Source: Streptomyces gelaticus
GTDB taxonomy: Bacteria; Actinomycetota; Actinomycetes; Streptomycetales; Streptomycetaceae
DNA: 64,000 bases
Assembly: GCF_014649535.1 (NCBI RefSeq)
Contig: NZ_BMTF01000029.1
Coordinates: forward strand, 1-64,000
Direction of reading: 5' to 3'
The notes under the pieces: model-generated
What the model was told of the DNA's origin: nothing
Seen by the model: only the letters and a program-made list of their open reading frames with translations
The model's database searches: none
In this document: positions 42,744 through 51,732 of the stretch, piece by piece
Numbering within the stretch: the stretch's first letter is position 1
How the letters are laid out: each line of letters begins with the position of its first letter
Position numbers and translations under genes: made by a program

Positions 42744-45212
42744 TCAGCCGGTGTTGTCCTGACGCCTGCGGCGCATCCACCACACCAGGGCCGCGCCGGC
42801 GGCGACGACCGCCGCGGCGATGCCGGAGATCAGCCCGACCGGGGTGTCGGAGCCGGTGTCAGCGAGGCCGCCGTGCGGGTCCGGCTCATTCGTCGGCGGA
42901 TGGGCGTTCCCGCCGGTCCGGGTCGGGTCCGGGGTCGGGGTCGACGGTTCGTCACCCGGCTCGGACGGGTGGGAACCAGGCTTCGTGGGGGTGGGGGTGG
43001 GCTTGGGATCCTCGCCTTCCCCGGCCGCCGTCCTGCCGCCGCCGAGGTAGAGGGTGTCGGTGTCCCGGTAGGAGACGTCATCGGACTGGAGGGACGTCCT
43101 GGTAGTGGTGTCCAGGGTGCGGTGTTCTACGTTGAACCGGGTGCGGGAGATGTTCTGCTTGGGCTGCTTGGAGAAATCCACGCCGCCGACGCCCTGGTTG
43201 TAGATTTTGCCACCGTACTCCAGCTCGAACCACTCGATGCCCTTCTTGAGGGAGTCCATGTAACGCTTGTGGACGCTCTCGCGAGTCCAGTTCTCATTGG
43301 GGGCGCGCAGTGGCCACGCGGAGACGTCGTTGGAGTCGATGGTCTTGTGGAAGTCGGTCGGGGTCTTCGCGTCCTGCTGGCGGATGTACTCGGCGGCGAC
43401 GCGGGCGGTGTAGACGGCGCGCAGGTCGGCGTAGTCGGGGTCGGTGTTGACCCGGTCCTCCACCAGAGGCATCACGTTCGTGCGGACGTTGGCCTCAATG
43501 GCGTGCTTCTGCTCGTCGGTCAGGCCCTTGCACTCGGTGGAGCCGGGTGCCTGCCACTCGACGTCCAGCCACTGGGTGGACACCTTCAGGGGTGCGTCAA
43601 GGATGTAGATTCCGCCGTCCTGCTCGCGCACCTGGGCGGGCTTGGGCTCGATCCACATGCGCACGCCGGGGAAGCAGGGCATGCCGTTCTGGCGGGGCGC
43701 GGTGTCCCAGTACCGCTTGGCGCCGGCGTGCTTGTTGGGATTGAGGGCTTCGGAGAAGTCGTGCTTCATCTCAAGGTCGGCTTCGAGCAGGACCCGGCCC
43801 GCGTCGGTCTTGCCGAACTCGGCGTCCATGACCCGGTCGGGCTCGTCCGGGTTGAGGTTGACCCAGAACTTCTCCGGAGTGAGCGCGAGCCAGGTGAACA
43901 GGGCGTCGGAGGAGAGCTGCATGCGCGCCTCGCCGCCGAAGCCGGGGTTCTCGTCCGGGTTGGGCATCTGGTCGGCACGCATGGAGTACTGCATGCCCTT
44001 GCCCTTGCCCAGGCCGCCGACGTAGCGCAGTTCCAGGGTGGTGAAGTCGACGCCGCCCGGTCCACCGCGCGGGAGGGTGCCCCGGGTGTCGAGCCGGCGG
44101 GCCTCGGCCTGGATTTTCTTGGCCTGTTCCAGGTTCTTTCCGGAGCCGTTGATCCGGTCGTTCAGCGGGCCGCGGGTGCCGCAGGTGGAGGCGGCGGTGA
44201 GCTGCATCCTGCCCTGGCCGCCCTGGCCGCCCTGGCCGCCCTGGCAGCCCGGTGCGAACCACCGCTGGTAGTCGGAGTAGCCCTTGATCGGCTTGGTCCG
44301 CGGGACGGGGTTGTAGATCCGCTGATTGCCGCGGACCTGGTTCGTCTGGCCGGGCCGCAGCCGGTTGACGTACCGGTTCAGGTTGTCGATCTTATTGCGC
44401 TGGCCTGTGGTGAACGCCTTTGCGCCGGTGAAACGGAACTTGTGATCCGGCATGAACCGGGCGATCTTCCGGTCCTTGGCGAGCTGCTTGTTCGTCAGCT
44501 CCGAGTTCGATTTGAACTCGTTGAACTCCTTGGTGCGCTGGTTGTAGGCGTCGTAGCGGCGCGTGTCGACGACATTGCCCTGTGCGTCGATGAGTTCGAC
44601 GGTGACCTCGCACAGCCAGTCCGGTCCGACCAGGCGGAAGTCACGGACGAGCTGGCGTTCGAACGCCGATCCCTTGTGGTTGTTGGTCTGGTTGCGGATG
44701 AACCTGTGCTCGAACCAGTGCTCGAAACTCAGGCCCTCTTTGTTGTGGAAGTACCGGGCGTAGATCTCGAACTTGCGGTCCTCCGGGTCACCGGACTTGT
44801 CCGCGATCTTCTGCCACGCCTTGTAGTTCTTCTCCGTGTCGTTCGGGACCTTCGACAGGGCCTGCGCCCTGTCGGCGGACGTCGGCGGCCTCACCCCGTC
44901 GTACGCCTTGCCGGGCAGGTCGTAGTTGAAGTTCTTCGGGTTGCCCTTCCAGGCGGAGAAGTTCGAGCCGGTGGGGTCGTTGGGGAACCCCGAGTTCTTC
45001 GGAGTGCTCTGGTACTTGTTTCCCAGGTTCTTCACATCGCAGCGCTTCGCGCCGGGCTTGATCCTGGCCGCGACGGCGCGCGGCGCGGCGGTCGCGGTGT
45101 CGGTCTCGATGCCGGGCAGGCCGGTCACGGTGATCGCCGAGGCGATCCCGAAAGCGGCCAGAACGCGGCCTGCCAGACGCCACCGTTCGGGTATGCGCAG
45201 TGCTCTGTTCAA
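42744..45212 (-). CDS. Large sortase-anchored surface protein with nuclease-like region
   Basis: This 822-residue precursor has an N-terminal signal peptide (about 1-43, ending TATAA/P). Its cell-wall sorting signal consists of a Pro/Thr/Glu-rich stalk, LADTG at 783-787, a hydrophobic helix and an RRRR tail. LAxTG is the signal used by actinobacterial class E sortases. Residues about 180-250 contain GSAFERQLV (E185), RRYDAYN (D221) and EFK (E232, K234), followed by a NKQLAKD helix. This spacing resembles PD-(D/E)XK nuclease toxins. A Gly-Gln repeat (GGQGGQGGQG) lies near 325. The start is TTG with GGGAAG upstream. The remaining 450 residues have no recognised domain. It may be a surface or contact-dependent effector. 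Confidence 0.75.
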   Translation of the reverse strand: MNRALRIPERWRLAGRVLAAFGIASAITVTGLPGIETDTATAAPRAVAARIKPGAKRCDVKNLGNKYQSTPKNSGFPNDPTGSNFSAWKGNPKNFNYDLPGKAYDGVRPPTSADRAQALSKVPNDTEKNYKAWQKIADKSGDPEDRKFEIYARYFHNKEGLSFEHWFEHRFIRNQTNNHKGSAFERQLVRDFRLVGPDWLCEVTVELIDAQGNVVDTRRYDAYNQRTKEFNEFKSNSELTNKQLAKDRKIARFMPDHKFRFTGAKAFTTGQRNKIDNLNRYVNRLRPGQTNQVRGNQRIYNPVPRTKPIKGYSDYQRWFAPGCQGGQGGQGGQGRMQLTAASTCGTRGPLNDRINGSGKNLEQAKKIQAEARRLDTRGTLPRGGPGGVDFTTLELRYVGGLGKGKGMQYSMRADQMPNPDENPGFGGEARMQLSSDALFTWLALTPEKFWVNLNPDEPDRVMDAEFGKTDAGRVLLEADLEMKHDFSEALNPNKHAGAKRYWDTAPRQNGMPCFPGVRMWIEPKPAQVREQDGGIYILDAPLKVSTQWLDVEWQAPGSTECKGLTDEQKHAIEANVRTNVMPLVEDRVNTDPDYADLRAVYTARVAAEYIRQQDAKTPTDFHKTIDSNDVSAWPLRAPNENWTRESVHKRYMDSLKKGIEWFELEYGGKIYNQGVGGVDFSKQPKQNISRTRFNVEHRTLDTTTRTSLQSDDVSYRDTDTLYLGGGRTAAGEGEDPKPTPTPTKPGSHPSEPGDEPSTPTPDPTRTGGNAHPPTNEPDPHGGLADTGSDTPVGLISGIAAAVVAAGAALVWWMRRRRQDNTG

Positions 45213-45385
45213 GTGTGATCTTCCCTCATGAGTGGGGCCTTGAGGGGATAGGGGCGGCGCGCATGGGCCCCCGTGACGTGTACACGCCGCTCTTTGATCC
45301 TAGGCCGGTCCACTGCCGCGCAAGAAGCGAATGAGTGCGTGTCGGCGTGGCAACCTGAATGAATTTGTGGTGAGTTGATGAATAC

Positions 45386-46111
45386 TCAGCCAGTGAAGTA
45401 AAGGCTTTCCATGCGGCTGGTCGCGTGCTCGCTGTGCCGCACCCGCAGTGAGGAGGCGTCCAGATCGGCCCTTCCCCGCGGGTCCGCGTCCCCGAGGCAG
45501 GCCGTGGCGAGGGCACCCCAGTCGTTCTGGTTCGGCTCGTCGTCCAGGTCGAAGTACACCTCGAGGTCTTCGAGGGCTTCCGTGGTGATCCCGAGGATGG
45601 ACATCACCGCCTGCGGGTCGCCGGTCACGACGAACGGTTCGTCGCCGGGCCAGCCGCAGGCATGGAACATGGTGCCGTCCGGCAGCCAGACGAGGTCTTC
45701 GGTGTGCTCGGCGCCGCAGTGCACCTCCACCCGGCCCACGATCCGCGCGTCGGGGAAGCGCTCGCGCAGCCGGGTGGCCTCCGCGAGCAGCGGCCTGTCG
45801 TTTCCGTCGTCCGCAAACGCCGGATCGGAGACCGACATGACGTTCCCCCACGCCCCCACCTGGACGATGTCCAGATCGGACCTCGTGGCGACCGTGACCG
45901 AGTCGCTCTGCCTACGTTGACCGAGGTCTTCGATCACGTCGTCGACCGTTTCCAGGGAGCGGGCGAACTCCTCCGCCCGGTAAGGAGCGTTGGGCGGTAG
46001 ATCGCCGGCGTCCACGGTGAACGGCGGGTGGAGGACAGTCAGTTCGTGGCGGCTGCCGCTGCCCTGGGTCATGCGGTCGGCAGGCAAGGTCCAGAAGTCG
46101 GTGTCAGACAT
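45386..46111 (-). CDS. Conserved hypothetical protein, acidic
   Basis: This 241-residue acidic protein has no signal peptide or membrane helix. Its composition (many Asp/Glu, LDDEPNQNDWGALATACLGD, and a strand-rich middle with VEVHCGAEHTEDLVWLPDG) suggests a globular cytoplasmic protein. It resembles SMI1/KNR4-like or other polymorphic-toxin immunity folds only in general character, so no function is claimed. The ATG at 46111 is preferred over a GTG nine bases upstream. It lies next to the surface-protein gene on the same strand, 173 bases upstream, which leaves an effector-immunity link possible but unproven. Confidence 0.7.
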   Translation of the reverse strand: MSDTDFWTLPADRMTQGSGSRHELTVLHPPFTVDAGDLPPNAPYRAEEFARSLETVDDVIEDLGQRRQSDSVTVATRSDLDIVQVGAWGNVMSVSDPAFADDGNDRPLLAEATRLRERFPDARIVGRVEVHCGAEHTEDLVWLPDGTMFHACGWPGDEPFVVTGDPQAVMSILGITTEALEDLEVYFDLDDEPNQNDWGALATACLGDADPRGRADLDASSLRVRHSEHATSRMESLYFTG

Positions 46112-46367
46112 GCCTGTCACCGTAGCCGGGGCCTGGTCCGGACGTGTCCGAGCGTTACGGTCCGTGGGCCACGCTCCGCACCTGACCGGTGGGCGGCGGA
46201 CGGCACATTCGAGTGGATGCTCCGGGGCCCCGGACGAAAGCGGACGCAGTGGGCGACATCGAGTGGCTGGTGTCGGTCTTCCCAGAACATGATTCCACCT
46301 CAGGAGTGCGGCGACTGAATCGCGTCGCCGGGCCGGGTTGTCCGTGTTCGCACTCGACCGGATGCTG

Positions 46368-48047
46368 TCAGGTGTAGGTATACGGAACCGGGGACGTGGC
46401 CGAGGCGCCGGTGGAGGTCGTCACGACCACGGCCACGGGGCCGGCTGTGGCCCTCGCCGGGGTGACCGACTGGACCTTGACGGCGGACATGACCTTGAAC
46501 GAGAGCGCCGGGATGCCGCCGAAGATGACGCTGTTGACCTGGGACAGAAAGGTGCCGTTGATGTTCACGACGCGGCTTCCGGTACGCGGTCCTGAAGTTG
46601 GGCTGATGCTGGTGATCGTGGGGGCGCCCACGTAGGTGTAGGAGAGGCTGGTGGAGACGCCTCCTGGGTTGACCGCGTAGACAGGGACGCTGCGGGCGAG
46701 GGGCGATGGCGGGACGGTGACGGTGAGCTGGGTGTCCGACAGGACGGTGGCGACAGCCATGACGGTCCCGAACCACACATACTTGACACCGATGAAACGG
46801 GATCCGGTGAGGGTGAGGACGTTTCCCCCGTTCATCGATCCGAGCGATGACGAGATCTGGTTCACGACGGGCTGCCGTCGGTAGAAGTAGTGGCCGATGA
46901 TCGCTGTTCCGCCGCGAGCGGTCACTGTGATCGGTACGGCTGATCTGATCGCGGAAGGGGTGATGGCGGTCAGCGTGGTGTCGCTCACCACGGCGAAGCT
47001 CTTGGCCTGCCGAATCCCGAAGAGGACGGCGGTGGTCCCGAGGAAGCCCCGGCCTTTGATGGTCACAGCCGTTCCGCCGCCACGGGTGCCGCGGTTGGGC
47101 GAGATGCTGGCCGGCCTTCTCTGGATGCTCACCGTGTTGTCGCCGTGGTCGACGACATAGACGTAGCCGCCGTCCGGTGTGGTCGCCACCTCGTGGGGCT
47201 CGACGAATCCCGGGCGCGTTTCGGTGACGTTGTTGGAACTCGGGTTGATCACCGTCACCGAGCCCGCCGCGGGCATGGTCGCGTAGACGAGCGTCCCGTC
47301 GGGGGAGACGGTCAGATGGACGGGGCTGGTCGCGACGGTGATGGTGTCGGTGACGGTGTTGGTGGCCGTGCTGATGACGCTCACCGTGTGGGCACCGGAG
47401 TTCGCCACGTACACGTGGGCCCCGTCGGGGGTGACGGCCACGCCCTGGGGCACGTTGAAGCCGGTCACGGTGGCAGCGACGGTGTTGCTGAGCGTGTTGA
47501 TCACGCTCACCGTGCCGTCGGCGGAGTTGGTGACATAGGCGCGCAGTCCATCGGGACGGATCGCGATGCTCTCGGGGCTGTTCCCCACGGTGATGGTGCC
47601 GGTGACAGTGTTGGTGGCCGTGCTGATGACGCTCACCTTGTTGGTGCCGGAGTTCGCGACATACAGGCGGGCCCCGTCGGGCGTGACGGCCAGCCCGCGC
47701 GGCGCGGTGAGGCCGCCGACAGTACCGATGAGTGTGTCGGTGGCGGTGCTGACGATGCGGACGGTCCCGGAGCCGGGCTCCGTCACGTAGACGAAATGGC
47801 CGTCGGGGGTGATCGTCACGTCCCACGGGCCGGCCCCGACACCGATGGTGGTGGCGGCACCGGCGGCGGTGTCGATCACGCTCAACGTATCGGCACCCGA
47901 GTTGGTCACATAAGCGCGCAGCCCGTCGGGCCGTATGGCGATGGAGCGGGGTCCTGGCCCTACCGGGATCGTGTCCACGGCGGCCATGGCGCCGGACGGT
48001 GGACTCCCGAACTGCTGGACAGCCGACGGGCCTTTCAAGGCGGACAT
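46368..48047 (-). CDS. YncE-like seven-bladed propeller protein with three IPT/TIG domains
   Basis: This 559-residue protein starts with seven near-identical propeller repeats (about residues 22-306). Each has a YV(T/A)NSG...VSVI(S/N/D)TATNTV...(I/V)TPDG pattern of about 42 residues, as in YncE/Nhl-type propellers. Three IPT/TIG immunoglobulin-like domains follow (about 308-559), each opening with a SP..G...GG.xVxIxG motif. It has no signal peptide or membrane helix, which is odd because such domains are usually extracellular. AAGAGGAG precedes the ATG. It diverges from a second IPT/TIG gene across a 404-base promoter region, suggesting shared control and a joint structural role. The function is not known. 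Confidence 0.85.
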   Translation of the reverse strand: MSALKGPSAVQQFGSPPSGAMAAVDTIPVGPGPRSIAIRPDGLRAYVTNSGADTLSVIDTAAGAATTIGVGAGPWDVTITPDGHFVYVTEPGSGTVRIVSTATDTLIGTVGGLTAPRGLAVTPDGARLYVANSGTNKVSVISTATNTVTGTITVGNSPESIAIRPDGLRAYVTNSADGTVSVINTLSNTVAATVTGFNVPQGVAVTPDGAHVYVANSGAHTVSVISTATNTVTDTITVATSPVHLTVSPDGTLVYATMPAAGSVTVINPSSNNVTETRPGFVEPHEVATTPDGGYVYVVDHGDNTVSIQRRPASISPNRGTRGGGTAVTIKGRGFLGTTAVLFGIRQAKSFAVVSDTTLTAITPSAIRSAVPITVTARGGTAIIGHYFYRRQPVVNQISSSLGSMNGGNVLTLTGSRFIGVKYVWFGTVMAVATVLSDTQLTVTVPPSPLARSVPVYAVNPGGVSTSLSYTYVGAPTITSISPTSGPRTGSRVVNINGTFLSQVNSVIFGGIPALSFKVMSAVKVQSVTPARATAGPVAVVVTTSTGASATSPVPYTYT

Positions 48048-48451
48048 GCTGGCTCCTCTTGGCCGGACTCCCGGATTCGGTGAGTATCAGAGCGAGTTGA
48101 GGATTCCATGCCCTGAGATTCAATCATCTGCAGCTCATGATTCAGGAGTCGATTCCAGATGCTCCCTGGATCGTCCCATCCAGCACGGCTCGCCATAAGA
48201 AGGCATCCGGGGCACTCGGGCGCACATTTCGCCATCAGGGATTAATTCATGAAATAGTATTCACTACTGGGTCCATGATATGAGCCCTACTTCATTCGCA
48301 AACTGCCTGGTTCAATTTTCGTACAAGGGATGCCTTGCGCGAGAATCCGCCTTCACTGGTATGGCGCCGACGCCCATAGGCCCAGTTGTACTCCCGCATG
48401 CGGGGCCGCCTTTCCCGGAGAAGAAAGCACGCGGACCGAAGGAGAAGCGTC
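48048..48451. promoter_or_regulatory. Divergent promoter region of the IPT/TIG gene pair
   Basis: These 404 bases are visibly AT-richer than the surroundings, especially about 48080-48330 (for example AATTAATTCATGAAATAG-like stretches). That composition is typical of strong or specially regulated Streptomyces promoters. No clear palindrome was identified. A minus-strand frame inside it is judged non-coding. The ribosome-binding site AAGGAGAAG (48439-48447) belongs to the plus-strand gene. Confidence 0.45.
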
Positions 48452-49186
48452 GTGGTCACACTGAACCCGAACCAGGGACCCACCTCAGGTGGTAACCAAG
48501 TCGTCATCACCGGAACGAACTTCACGGGCGCCACCAGCGTGAAGTTCGGGACCAAGTCGGCCAGTTTCGTGGTCGACAGCGCCACCCAGATCACCGCTGT
48601 CGCACCCTCGAACAATGCCTCGGTCCAGGTCACCGTCACCACGCCGGGCGGCACGACATCCCCGGTCTGGTACTACTACATTCTGTTCCCGTCCAAATCG
48701 AGCCTCAGCCAGACCGCGGGGCCGCTCGCCGGCATCCCCGTCACCCTCACCGGCTCAAATCTGACGACCGCCACATCGATGTCCTTCGGCGCCAACACCG
48801 CGGTTCCCACGGTGGTGAACGACACCACACTGAACGTCACTGTGCCGGCCGTGGCCACCCCCCAGACCGTCGGGGTCAGCGTCACGACCGTTGGCGGCAC
48901 CACCAACGGGCTCACCTTCACCTACGTGGGCGCTCCGACGGTGACCGGCATGGACCCCGTCTCGGGACCGGACTACGGCGGCACCGCCTCCACCATCACC
49001 GGCACCAACCTGAGCGATGTCGTCGATGTGTCGTACGGCCCCGACTCAACCGCCTACAACATCATCGACGACTCCACCATCGTCGCCTACTCCCCGGGCG
49101 GCACGGGCACGGTGCCCGTCACCGTCACCAGCGTGGGCGGCAGCGACTCCTCCCGGTCCTTCACGTACACCGTCACCCCCGGCTGA
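48452..49186 (+). CDS. IPT/TIG-domain protein without signal peptide
   Basis: This 244-residue protein consists almost entirely of three IPT/TIG domains. They run from about 2-85 (LNPNQGPTSGGNQVVITGTNF), 86-165 (SQTAGPLAGIPVTLTGSNL) and 166-244 (PVSGPDYGGTASTITGTNL), with each later strand ending in a TTPGGTT-like turn. There is no signal peptide, no transmembrane helix and no enzymatic motif. GTG 48452 is chosen for its AAGGAGAAG site and gives a start exactly at the first domain. It is divergent from the propeller-IPT gene and probably co-regulated with it. Export would require a non-Sec route. Confidence 0.85.
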   Translation: MVTLNPNQGPTSGGNQVVITGTNFTGATSVKFGTKSASFVVDSATQITAVAPSNNASVQVTVTTPGGTTSPVWYYYILFPSKSSLSQTAGPLAGIPVTLTGSNLTTATSMSFGANTAVPTVVNDTTLNVTVPAVATPQTVGVSVTTVGGTTNGLTFTYVGAPTVTGMDPVSGPDYGGTASTITGTNLSDVVDVSYGPDSTAYNIIDDSTIVAYSPGGTGTVPVTVTSVGGSDSSRSFTYTVTPG

Positions 49187-49577
49187 GCCTGCCCTCTGCC
49201 CTCGCCCGGTCGGTGCTCTTCGCTCATGTGCTCGCCGGGCAGAACCGGATGCGGCAGTGCTCCACTCCGAATCCGGTGCCGTCGTCCTCCGGCAGGGCAG
49301 CTGCCTCTGCCCGGCCGGCACAGCTGACCCGGAACCGCCGGGAGCCGCCGGAGCCTGCCGGCGCGATGACGTCGTCCAGCCGGCCCGTGTGCATGGACCA
49401 GACCGCCAGTTGTCCGCTGGTGGGCCTGAGATCGATGTGGCCCTGGCCGTCCCTTGGACCTCGCGGGGCCAGGGCTGTTCGCCGGGCTTGACCTCGATCA
49501 CGGTTGAGGTTGTTGGGTGGGGATGGCGGCGATCGCAGCCGTCACCTGAGCAATTCGGCACGGAGAAGGGCACGTTC
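49187..49577. other. 391-base region without a supported gene
   Basis: The frames present are continuations or shadows of the neighbouring genes. The last 20 bases carry the ribosome-binding site of the NTF2-like gene (GGAGAAGGG). Nothing else was recognised. Confidence 0.4.
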
Positions 49578-50009
49578 ATGACGAGCGACATTCTTGTGGT
49601 GGGGACGATTTCGCCGGAGACCCAGGCCGCGGTGACCGGTGTGGTGAAGGGCCTGGAGAAGGCTTTCAACGCGAAAGACCCGGTTGCGCTGGGCGAGCAG
49701 TACACCCAGCACGCCTCCTGGACCAACGCCAGGGGCACGCGTCTTGACGGCAGGGAAGCGATTGCCGAGTTCAGCGCTCCGGCGATGAAGAGCTTCCTGC
49801 GTGACTCCTTTGCCCGGTACGACGTGGTCAAGATGTTGGAGATAGCCCCCGATGTGATCGCTGTGAACGTGGTGCAGACGCCCACCGACAGCACGGGCAC
49901 CCCTGTCGACGGCCCGCGGGGAGCGACGCTCTATGTGATCGCCGAGCAGGCGGACGGTTGGCACATCGCGGCCGGCCAGAACATGGCCGTCGCCCCACAG
50001 GCCGTGTGA
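49578..50009 (+). CDS. SgcJ/EcaC-family NTF2-like protein
   Basis: This 143-residue protein has the SnoaL/NTF2-like fold of the SgcJ/EcaC group. A long first helix (VTGVVKGLEKAFNAKDPVALGEQY) is followed by ASWTNARGTRLDGREAIAEF and a curved sheet ending in VIAEQADGWHIAAGQNM. Members occur in natural-product clusters and as stand-alone proteins, often of unknown reaction. The ATG follows GGAGAAGGG. It has no obvious partner and no signal peptide. Binding of a small hydrophobic ligand in the cone-shaped pocket is the general expectation. Confidence 0.85.
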   Translation: MTSDILVVGTISPETQAAVTGVVKGLEKAFNAKDPVALGEQYTQHASWTNARGTRLDGREAIAEFSAPAMKSFLRDSFARYDVVKMLEIAPDVIAVNVVQTPTDSTGTPVDGPRGATLYVIAEQADGWHIAAGQNMAVAPQAV

Positions 50010-50286
50010 TGCCTGGCTCAGCGCTCGTTCCGTTACCTCACTCGCCGAGGCCGCGGCGGATGGCCGCGAACAACCGCGCCTCGGCCCCGGGTTCCCCCGA
50101 TGTCCGGTACACAGGCACGGTCTCGGAGGTTGCCCACAACTGGTCGAGATGGTCGGCTCCTGGAAAGCAGGCGATCACCAGGGCCTCGACGACGCATGGA
50201 CCACCGCCGACGTCCTGCCAGGCCTCGGCTCCCAGCGGGGCCGTACGTCACCAACCTCGGCTTCGCCGCCTGAACAACAACCCCCT

Positions 50287-50317
50287 GCCGCCCCGGGCTT
50301 TCGAGGCCCGGGGCGGC
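50287..50317. terminator. 12-bp hairpin between convergent genes
   Basis: GCCGCCCCGGGC (50287-50298) and its perfect complement (50306-50317) flank a 7-base loop. It lies 15 bases beyond the stop of the minus-strand membrane-protein gene and can also stop transcription from the NTF2-like gene. Confidence 0.72.
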
Positions 50318-50332
50318 TAAGGATCCAGGACA

Positions 50333-51466
50333 CTAGGAGCGGGTGGCGGTCACGCAGCTGTTGCCCGTTCCCGTCGTGCCGTTGCTCGTGTCGATCCGCT
50401 TGCTGCGGTCGTACGGATCGACGTGATGGGCCTCGTCGGCGGGCTCGTCGGCCGTGCCGAAGGGGGGCACGAAGTAGCCAGTCGGGGCGGAGCAGCCGCC
50501 GTTGGTCATGTCGAGCGCGTACGAAACGAGGGACATCGTGCCCGGTTCGGTGATGACCTCGGCCGGGTCGTCCCAGCTCATCACCACCTCGCGCCGCACG
50601 ATCGTACGGACGACCTCGGCGTCCCGCCCGTCGTCGCCCGCCGGGGTGACCGGGTACACAAAGGTGACGTCCGCCGCAACCTCGACCGCCCCGTGTTTCC
50701 CCTCCCGGTACGTGAGCCGACCGCGCGTCTTGACCACGTCACCGACCGGCCGGGACTGCTCCGGTTGGAAACGGCTGAACAAAAGCAGCGGGTCGGTCTT
50801 GTCCGTGGGCGCCGTCGACGACAGGGCGGCACGGAGATACTCCTGGACGTCCTTCTGGTGCGGGTTCAGCAGTGCGATCGCCTTCGTGGGCCGCTCGCCG
50901 CGCAGCACACGGGAGTTGAGTCCCGCGTCCACCAGGAAGTCCCGGCTCTGCCGCAGTGCCCGCTCGACCTGGGCGGCGTCCATCCAGCCGGTCGCCTCGG
51001 CCGGTGGCACCGTGATCCCTGCCGCTCCGTCGGCCCAGCGGGCGGCAGGCGAACCCCGGAAGGGTTCGGCGAGGGTAGGGCGCAGATCCGGCTCGGCGCC
51101 GGGTGCCTCCCGCGGGCTTTCCGACTCGGCGGCCAACGGCGCCTCGTCCTGCCTGTCGTCGTTGCCACCGAACCAGCCGACGACCTGGTGCGGGAAGAGT
51201 GCCACGACGAGGAGGGCCACGACCGCCACCAGCCCGGCCACGTACCAGCCTGTCCTGCGCCGGGGCCGGGCCGGTGAGTACGTACGCCAGCCTTCCGGCT
51301 GCCCGGAGCTCTCCCGCAGCCGTCGTTCCACCTCACGGGCGCGTGCCGACGGCTCCACGGGGGCCCCGGCCGCACCCGCCACCGATTCACGGAGGAACCG
51401 CTCCCACTCTTCCTCGGACACGGACGACCCGTCGGACGCCCCGTCCTGCCCCCCAGCCGCGCTCAC
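50333..51466 (-). CDS. Single-pass membrane protein, conserved hypothetical
   Basis: This 377-residue protein has a cytoplasmic acidic N-terminus (about 1-70, with EEEWERFLRES), a transmembrane helix at about 73-95 (WYVAGLVAVVALLVVALF), and a large extracytoplasmic part. The outer part has a Glu/Pro-rich linker and a globular segment with AADVTFVYPVTPAGDDGRDAE and a Cys pair (GGCSAPTG and NSCVTATRS). Proteins of this kind are common in Streptomyces and remain uncharacterised. The GTG start follows CGGGAG. The gene is monocistronic with a terminator 15 bases after its stop. Confidence 0.8.
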   Translation of the reverse strand: MSAAGGQDGASDGSSVSEEEWERFLRESVAGAAGAPVEPSARAREVERRLRESSGQPEGWRTYSPARPRRRTGWYVAGLVAVVALLVVALFPHQVVGWFGGNDDRQDEAPLAAESESPREAPGAEPDLRPTLAEPFRGSPAARWADGAAGITVPPAEATGWMDAAQVERALRQSRDFLVDAGLNSRVLRGERPTKAIALLNPHQKDVQEYLRAALSSTAPTDKTDPLLLFSRFQPEQSRPVGDVVKTRGRLTYREGKHGAVEVAADVTFVYPVTPAGDDGRDAEVVRTIVRREVVMSWDDPAEVITEPGTMSLVSYALDMTNGGCSAPTGYFVPPFGTADEPADEAHHVDPYDRSKRIDTSNGTTGTGNSCVTATRS

Positions 51467-51732
51467 ATCGCACTCCCGTTCCCGCTCGATTGCTCGATGC
51501 CAGATGGCTCGATCGCTCGACCGTCTGATCAGTTGACTGTGCACCGGTCCGTCGAGAGCCGCCCGTATGATCGCATGAGCAAGCCGCCAACCTGCCGGGA
51601 CGGTGGGTGAAGTGTCAGGTCGCCGCTCTGTCCGCCGGTATGGGCGTGGACGCGATATTCGACGACAGGGCCCAGTGCCGCATCAGGCGACGTTCGCCCT
51701 GGCCCGCGGCGGCCGCTCGCGTGCCCGTCGGC

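Noticed and set aside
44190-44260. Short direct repeats (GGC/CTG units) considered as a possible CRISPR or satellite
   Set aside because: They encode the Gly-Gln repeat of the surface protein on the minus strand. Period and context fit a coding microsatellite, not an array.
42699-45218. 839-residue plus-strand frame opposite the surface-protein gene
   Set aside because: It is antisense shadow. The minus strand has a signal peptide, a sorting signal and charged, structured sequence.
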